Shown here piece after piece: positions 5,842-9,887 of a DNA stretch of 9,887 nt. How positions within the stretch are numbered: position 1 is the first letter of the stretch; each line of letters begins with the position of its first letter. Source of the stretch: DAOUFU01 sp034429275 (GTDB lineage: Bacteria > Chloroflexota > Anaerolineae > Aggregatilineales > Aggregatilineaceae); the NCBI GenBank assembly GCA_034429275.1, contig DAOUFU010000067.1, positions 1 through 9,887 of the forward strand. Direction: 5' to 3'. The notes below the pieces were generated by a model. That model was not told where the DNA came from, did not search any database, and saw nothing but the letters and a program-made list of their open reading frames with translations. Both the position numbers and the translations under genes were made by a program.

Positions 5842-5990
5842 GCGCCCGGCTGGCAGAGGGATTGTTGTGGCCGGTCCTGAGTTGTCCCGGTGACCGGGCA
5901 GGTTCACCGGCCAGCAGGTGTTCCCGAAGCTCGTCGTATCTTGTACCATTGGGATGGACTCAGCAAAGCGGTCTTGGGGTGAGGCAACAC
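5842..5990 (+). other. Structured leader between the riboswitch terminator and crcB
   Basis: This is 149 bases with no recognised gene. GGCCGGT (5869-5875) pairs with ACCGGCC (5906-5912), and inside it CCCGG (5886-5890) pairs with CCGGG (5894-5898), giving a nested hairpin without a T-run. The crcB frame is open upstream to an ATG at 5862, but those 43 codons do not resemble the N-terminus of the channel. The crcB ribosome site (GGTGAGG, 5978-5984) is at the end. Confidence 0.5.
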
Positions 5991-6365
5991 GTGGAAAATT
6001 TCTTGCTCATCGGATTGGGTGGATTCGTCGGGGCGAACGTGCGGTACTGGGTATCGGGATGGGCAGCAGACCGCCTGGGACAGATCTTCCCCTGGGGAAC
6101 CATGGTGGTTAACGTGAGCGGCTCTTGCTTGCTCGCCATGTTCTACGGGTGGTCGGCGAATCATCTCTCGCTTGACCCACGGGTGAGGTTGATGATCGCG
6201 GTAGGGTTTTTCGGGGCGTATACCACCTTTTCGACATATTCCAACGAGACGGTCGGGTTGATGCAAAACGGCGATTGGATCGGCATGGCGACCAATATTC
6301 TGGGCACAAACCTGTTATGCATTGCAGGGGCCTGGATCGGGCTGATGCTCGGCAGGCAGTTGTAG
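5991..6365 (+). CDS. crcB: Fluoride ion channel Fluc/CrcB
   Basis: The GTG at 5991, six bases after GGTGAGG, gives 124 residues, the normal size for single-domain Fluc subunits, with the first membrane segment at once (FLLIGLGGFVGANVRYW). Four membrane segments are visible. Family hallmarks are GANVRYW (R18), WGTMVVNVSGS (N41) and GFFGAYTTFSTYSNE (F80, S81, T82 of the pore-lining Phe/polar track and the central Na site region). The usual second aromatic of TTFSTF is Tyr here (Y83). Fluc works as a dual-topology homodimer that lets fluoride leak out of the cytoplasm. The upstream fluoride riboswitch independently supports the call. The DUF190-CBS gene follows after 30 bases, presumably in the same transcript. 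Confidence 0.95.
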   Translation: MENFLLIGLGGFVGANVRYWVSGWAADRLGQIFPWGTMVVNVSGSCLLAMFYGWSANHLSLDPRVRLMIAVGFFGAYTTFSTYSNETVGLMQNGDWIGMATNILGTNLLCIAGAWIGLMLGRQL

Positions 6366-6395
6366 GAACGCCGAAGCACGCGAGGAGGAACGGCA

Positions 6396-7655
6396 ATGCC
6401 ACTATCATCAGGGCCGGGCAAACGGCTGGTCATTTATATCGGGGAGAGCGATTCCTGGCGCGGGCGTTCTCTTTATCTGAGTATTCTGGAAACTCTGCGC
6501 AAAAGCGGCATGGCCGGGGCGACGGTGACGCGCGGCCATGCCGGGTTTGGCGCGCACAGCCGGATTCATACCTGGCAGATCGAGCGTCTTTCGATGGATT
6601 TGCCGATGATCATCACGGTCATCGATACGGCTGAGAACGTTGAGCGAGCGTTGGACCTGGTGAAGCCGATGGTGCGCGAGGGGCTGATCACGGTAGAGGA
6701 CGTGGAAATCGTCAAATACACTCACCGCTATCTCCAACCCCTGCCCGCCGACCGCCCTGTGTCGGAAATCATGACGCGCGATCTCACCACCGTGATGCCC
6801 GATACACCGGCGGTGCGCGTGTCGGAGCTGCTGCTGGGCAAGCTGTTCAAAGCCGTGCCCGTCGTGGATGAGAAACGACACGTGGTGGGCATCATCACCG
6901 AAGACGACCTGCTCGAACGCGCGGGGATGCCCGCCCGGCTGACCGTCGCCGGGCGGCTGGAGAGGGATGATCTCCGCGAGTTCTTCGCGCAGGTGAGCCA
7001 GGACAAAACCGCCCGCGATATCATGACCAGCCCGGTTCACACCGTGCGAGCGACCGATGCGCTGGGCCATGTGGCACAGCAGATGGTCGAACAAAATCGC
7101 ACACGCTTTCCGGTGGTCGATGCCGAGGATCGGCTGGTGGGCATGGTCAGCCGCCTGGATATGCTGCGGGCAGTGGCGGGCGGCGGCACCGGTGAACAGG
7201 AACAGGCTCCCGCGCCCCAGTCGGGCCAGACTCTCGGCGAGATCATGACGCCGGGGCTGCCAGCAGTGCACATCAACGATGACCTGATCGACGTTTTGCA
7301 GCAGATGCTCAAGGGCAACATCCGGTACGTGGTGGTCCTGGATGAAGAGCAGCGCGCGGCAGGCGTGATCACAGAAGGCGACCTGGTGGCGCGCGTGGCC
7401 CCGGTGGTGCGGCGCAGTATGCTGCGCGCCATCGCCAACCGGGTGATGGGCACCGGGCTGATGCGGGGCTATGCCCTGGCGCGCGACATCATGTCCGAGC
7501 ATGTGCTGACCGCCTCGCAGGACACCAGCATCTCCGACGCCATCGCGCTGATGCTGCGCGAAGGGCGCAAACGGATCGTGGTGGTGGATGAGAACGAATG
7601 CCCGGTCGGGATCGTGGACCGGCAGACATTGTTAGCCGCCAGCATGGGGCATTGA
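6396..7655 (+). CDS. DUF190 (PII-like) protein with four CBS domains
   Basis: The ATG at 6396 follows GAGGAGG (6382-6388), giving 419 residues. Residues 8-111 are a DUF190 domain (KRLVIYIGESDSWRGRSLY, GATVTRGHAGFGAHSRIHT, LSMDLPMIITVID), a PII-like trimeric fold often encoded beside crcB. Four CBS repeats follow: about 121-177 (SEIMTRDL to VGIITEDDLLERA), 205-261 (RDIMTSPV to VGMVSRLDMLRAV), 279-336 (GEIMTPGL to AGVITEGDLVARV) and 361-417 (RDIMSEHV to VGIVDRQTLLAAS). CBS pairs usually bind adenine nucleotides, so this is a likely soluble cytoplasmic nucleotide sensor. The usual DUF190 protein is only about 110 residues, so the four-CBS extension is notable. By position it may regulate or accompany the fluoride channel; that role is inferred. 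Confidence 0.9.
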   Translation: MPLSSGPGKRLVIYIGESDSWRGRSLYLSILETLRKSGMAGATVTRGHAGFGAHSRIHTWQIERLSMDLPMIITVIDTAENVERALDLVKPMVREGLITVEDVEIVKYTHRYLQPLPADRPVSEIMTRDLTTVMPDTPAVRVSELLLGKLFKAVPVVDEKRHVVGIITEDDLLERAGMPARLTVAGRLERDDLREFFAQVSQDKTARDIMTSPVHTVRATDALGHVAQQMVEQNRTRFPVVDAEDRLVGMVSRLDMLRAVAGGGTGEQEQAPAPQSGQTLGEIMTPGLPAVHINDDLIDVLQQMLKGNIRYVVVLDEEQRAAGVITEGDLVARVAPVVRRSMLRAIANRVMGTGLMRGYALARDIMSEHVLTASQDTSISDAIALMLREGRKRIVVVDENECPVGIVDRQTLLAASMGH

Positions 7656-7673
7656 CCTGCAACCCCGAACACC

Positions 7674-7690
7674 AGGCCATTCGCCTTTTT
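7674..7690 (+). terminator. Weak terminator-like hairpin after the DUF190-CBS gene
   Basis: AGGC (7674-7677) pairs with GCCT (7683-7686) around CATTC, followed by TTTT, 19 bases after the stop codon. The stem is only four pairs. A second candidate, GCCCACC (7752-7758) with GGTGGGC (7771-7777), spans the end of the convergent gene but has no T-run. Confidence 0.3.
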
Positions 7691-7760
7691 CCCCGATTCG
7701 GCTGAGCCGCGGTGGTATGCTGCGTCCAGGCATGGGCCGATGCGCCTGCCTGCCCACCGG

Positions 7761-9272
7761 TCAGTTGGCGGGTGGGCGGCGCGCGCCCTGTTCCACCAGG
7801 ACCAGCATCACCGGCAGCCGGCCACCGGGGCGCTCTACCCGCGTCAATTCGGTATGGGGCTGAGGGAGTTCCGAGAGGTTGATATAGGCCAGGTTCTCCC
7901 CCACCACCAGCACCGAACCCTCTGCCGCCGACTGCTCCACGAGCGCCATCAGTTCATCCTGGCTGGTGCCATCCCAGCGGATGGTGGGGCACATCACAGG
8001 GACCGGATACGCGGCGTATCGCAGGGTGAGGCAGTTGGCGACCAGGCCGATCACAGGCTGCGACGGCCTCTCGGCGCGGAGGCGATGCCCGATTTCGGTC
8101 ACGCCATAACCCGCCGAGTCGTACATGATGTACTCGCCGCGATCATCGCGGTAGAGAGCGAGGTTGTGCGGAGAATACCAGGCATCGACCAGGAATGGAC
8201 GAAATACAAACAGCAGCCACAGGCCCAGCCCCAGGTAAATCACAGGAGTCCAGCGAGGCCTACGGTACAGCAGCAGCTCGAAACCTGCGACGGCGGGCAG
8301 GATGATCCAGGGCACATGACCGAGCACGCGGCGGGAATTGACACCGGTGCCAAACATGAGCGAGCCGCCGCCGATCATGCCCAGCATCAACAGGGCGAAC
8401 AGCGCGCTGCGGGGCTTGAAGCGAAACCAGACGATTCCACCGGCAATGGCGACGATCACAAAGGGCAGGCCCAGGTAGGCCGTATCCACGCGCCAGACCA
8501 GTTCGATATTCTGCCAGGTGCGCTCCCACAGGCTGTCATTCACTCCCCCGACAAGCTGAGAGCGCAGGCCGAGATAGTCGTAGTTCTTCCAGCGCAGAAA
8601 AGCCAGAAACGGCCCCCACAGCGCGCCGAATACGCCGTAGGTGATGGCCGCCAGCCGGAGACGCTCTCGCCAGTCGATGCTGCGAGCCAGCAGCACCGCC
8701 ACCAGCGGCAGCGGCAGCCAGACCAGCCCGGTCACTTTGGCGAGCAGGACAACCGTCAGCGCGAATCCCAGCGCGGCGGCAGCCTTCCGCGAGGGGTGCC
8801 GGGTGAGATGCCAGGCCAGCAGAACCATCGGCAGGCCGGTGGCGTTGAGCATGGTATCGGCGACCGAGATTCGCTCGTAAAACAGCAGGTAAGGGGCCGT
8901 AGTCCACACGATCGCCGCGAGGAATCCCGCGCGGGCAGAGATCATCCGGCGCGCCAGCGCATAAAAGGCCGAGACGCCGAGCAGGCTGGCGATCACCATA
9001 CCGGCGCGCGCCACCCAGCCTGCCGCCGGAAGATAGGGACCGAGAAAGGCATTGTACCACACATGCAACAGCCGCCCGTTCGCTACAGCGATCCCCAAAA
9101 CATGGCCTTCGCGCGTTTGTTGGGCCGAGTCGATGAAAATGCTTTCGTCGATGAAGAGGGGCAGCCGGTCCAGGTTGTGCAGCCGGATTGCCAGGAACAC
9201 CAACAGCAGAATCACAACGCCGAACAGATTCCTTCGAGCGGTTGGAGATACCGGGGCTTTTGTCGTGCTCAT
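7761..9272 (-). CDS. Family-39-type polytopic membrane glycosyltransferase (PMT/ArnT-like)
   Basis: I choose the ATG at 9272 (MSTTKAPVSP), with GGAT nearby upstream, giving 503 residues. An earlier ATG at 9335 adds 21 polar residues and has no ribosome site. After one membrane segment (about 15-30) comes LDRLPLFIDESIFIDSA with the acidic pair D42-E43 in the first external loop, the catalytic signature of GT-C enzymes of the PMT_2/GT39 type. A second family-like element is FYERISVADTMLNATG (131-146). About ten further hydrophobic segments and a C-terminal soluble domain (about the last 130 residues) follow. Such enzymes transfer a sugar from a polyprenyl-phosphate donor on the outer face of the membrane; the acceptor cannot be read from sequence. 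It lies downstream of the partial GT4 gene on the same strand and converges on the fluoride operon. Confidence 0.85.
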   Translation of the reverse strand: MSTTKAPVSPTARRNLFGVVILLLVFLAIRLHNLDRLPLFIDESIFIDSAQQTREGHVLGIAVANGRLLHVWYNAFLGPYLPAAGWVARAGMVIASLLGVSAFYALARRMISARAGFLAAIVWTTAPYLLFYERISVADTMLNATGLPMVLLAWHLTRHPSRKAAAALGFALTVVLLAKVTGLVWLPLPLVAVLLARSIDWRERLRLAAITYGVFGALWGPFLAFLRWKNYDYLGLRSQLVGGVNDSLWERTWQNIELVWRVDTAYLGLPFVIVAIAGGIVWFRFKPRSALFALLMLGMIGGGSLMFGTGVNSRRVLGHVPWIILPAVAGFELLLYRRPRWTPVIYLGLGLWLLFVFRPFLVDAWYSPHNLALYRDDRGEYIMYDSAGYGVTEIGHRLRAERPSQPVIGLVANCLTLRYAAYPVPVMCPTIRWDGTSQDELMALVEQSAAEGSVLVVGENLAYINLSELPQPHTELTRVERPGGRLPVMLVLVEQGARRPPAN

Positions 9273-9436
9273 GAATGGGCCATCCTGCCTGCCATCATCA
9301 GGGGAATGGCTCAATTGGAGCGGAAATCGTCTCATCGCGCAAATGGCGAGCGATACGCTCTTCGTGCCACGACCATCGCCGCTGATGGATCAAAGAACCG
9401 CGCAGCAGGTCGAGAGCAGGGCCAGGATATGGGGCG
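9273..9436 (-). other. Spacer between the two glycosyltransferase genes
   Basis: This 164-base gap contains no clear terminator or promoter that I can defend. A minus-strand frame through it (ending at 9298) reads SLIHQRRWSWHEERIARHLR and looks somewhat protein-like, but it runs backwards into the GT4 gene in a different frame and has no credible start. A lost C-terminal extension of the GT4 gene is possible but unsupported. Confidence 0.4.
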
Positions 9437-9887
9437 CTAGGGCACGACTTCGCGCACAACATCCACAAAAGTCTGGCCAAACGTCCGCAGGCGGACCGGA
9501 AACTGCTCGCGGGCCTGGGCTTCCAGCGCGAGGTCCGGGCCTGGCGCGCTCTCATCCCACACCCCGCGCAGGCAGGCTGCCAATGCCTCCGGCGAGTCGG
9601 GCGGGAAAAATACCGACTGCGGCGGATTCTGCTCGCGGTGTACCGGAATATCGGACAGGATCATCCGCTTGCCGATGGATTTGGTTTCCTCGACTGTGCT
9701 GCTCCACCCCTCAAAAAACGACGGCTGCAGCACGGCGATCGACTGGCGAATCAGGGCGAAAACCCCCTCGTGCGAGACCATGCCCAGGATTCTGAACCGG
9801 TCTTGCAGTCCCATTTCGGCCAGCAAGGGGAGCACTGTCTGCGGGAAAGAGAGAGGATCGCGGTAATCGTGGGTGTTGCCCGTGCAG
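9437..9887 (-). CDS. Family-4 (GT-B) glycosyltransferase, C-terminal part (5' end beyond window)
   Basis: The frame is open to the window edge; an internal GTG at 9835 is not the start. The readable 149 residues begin CTGNTHDYRDPLSF and cover the second Rossmann domain. They include GLQDRFRILGMVSHEGVFALI, AVLQPSFFEGWSSTVEETKS with the PSxxEGW-xxxxE nucleotide-sugar signature (usually EGF/EGW-xxxxEA; here ETKS), GKRMILSDIPVHREQ and a final FPPDSPEALAACL helix region. It would be a cytoplasmic enzyme using an NDP-sugar, probably in the same envelope glycan pathway as the downstream GT39 protein. Sugar and acceptor are unknown. Confidence 0.85.
   Translation of the reverse strand, partial: CTGNTHDYRDPLSFPQTVLPLLAEMGLQDRFRILGMVSHEGVFALIRQSIAVLQPSFFEGWSSTVEETKSIGKRMILSDIPVHREQNPPQSVFFPPDSPEALAACLRGVWDESAPGPDLALEAQAREQFPVRLRTFGQTFVDVVREVVP

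Noticed and set aside
5862..5990. N-terminal extension of CrcB from an ATG at 5862
   Set aside because: The 43 extra residues are unlike any Fluc N-terminus and would lie in the structured leader. The GTG at 5991 has a good ribosome site and gives the family length.
6408..7502. 364-codon minus-strand frame opposite the DUF190-CBS gene
   Set aside because: It is a His/Arg-rich antisense shadow; the + strand gene has five recognisable domains.
7740..9440. 566-codon open frame on the + strand opposite the GT39 gene
   Set aside because: It is rich in Gln, His, Arg and Pro with no domain or membrane pattern, as expected of an antisense frame of a GC-rich gene. The minus strand encodes a clear glycosyltransferase with its DE motif.
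1..9887. Search for tRNA, rRNA, CRISPR arrays and insertion sequences
   Set aside because: No transposase or integrase-like frame, no spaced repeat array and no tRNA-like cloverleaf was seen on either strand by eye.

Overview
This GC-rich window looks like a bacterial chromosome segment, most plausibly Chloroflexota (Anaerolineae-like). That assignment is an inference from three things: a DUF11/SdrD_B surface protein with an LPNTG tail, an ArsR-like N-terminus of the 'FKALA-PAR' type, and the overall gene style. It has not been tested by any search. The window starts inside one gene and ends inside another.

Bases 1-2313 hold the 3' part of a large secreted, sortase-type wall-anchored protein. 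It consists of DUF11 repeats, one SdrD_B-like domain, two more DUF11-like domains, LPNTG, a membrane segment and a basic tail. About 550 bases with no long gene follow. They contain a large hairpin, then a compact promoter/operator (inverted repeat ATTCGT-cttt-ACGAAT), then a 42-codon ORF that looks like the first part of an ArsR repressor and then stops.

Bases 2869-5548 form a tight + strand arsenic operon. It encodes an ArsF-family membrane-anchored thioredoxin-fold protein (CTDC), an ArsG-family DsbD/CcdA-like membrane protein with one cysteine in each half (C23, C141), a small thioredoxin (CPNC) and the ACR3 arsenite efflux permease (C135, E311). It closes with a strong intrinsic terminator at 5575-5612. 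The three redox proteins are placed and oriented so that they could form a cytoplasm-to-outside thiol relay beside the arsenite pump.

Bases 5692-7655 form a fluoride-response unit. It has a putative promoter and a fluoride (crcB) riboswitch whose pseudoknot strand is also the 5' arm of an intrinsic terminator. A structured 150-base leader follows, then crcB (the fluoride channel Fluc), then a DUF190 protein fused to four CBS domains. Arsenic and fluoride resistance therefore lie back to back.

Bases 7761-9887 are on the minus strand: a family-39-type polytopic glycosyltransferase, preceded by the C-terminal half of a family-4 (GT-B) glycosyltransferase that runs off the window edge. This is a separate cell-envelope glycan or polysaccharide locus that converges on the fluoride operon.
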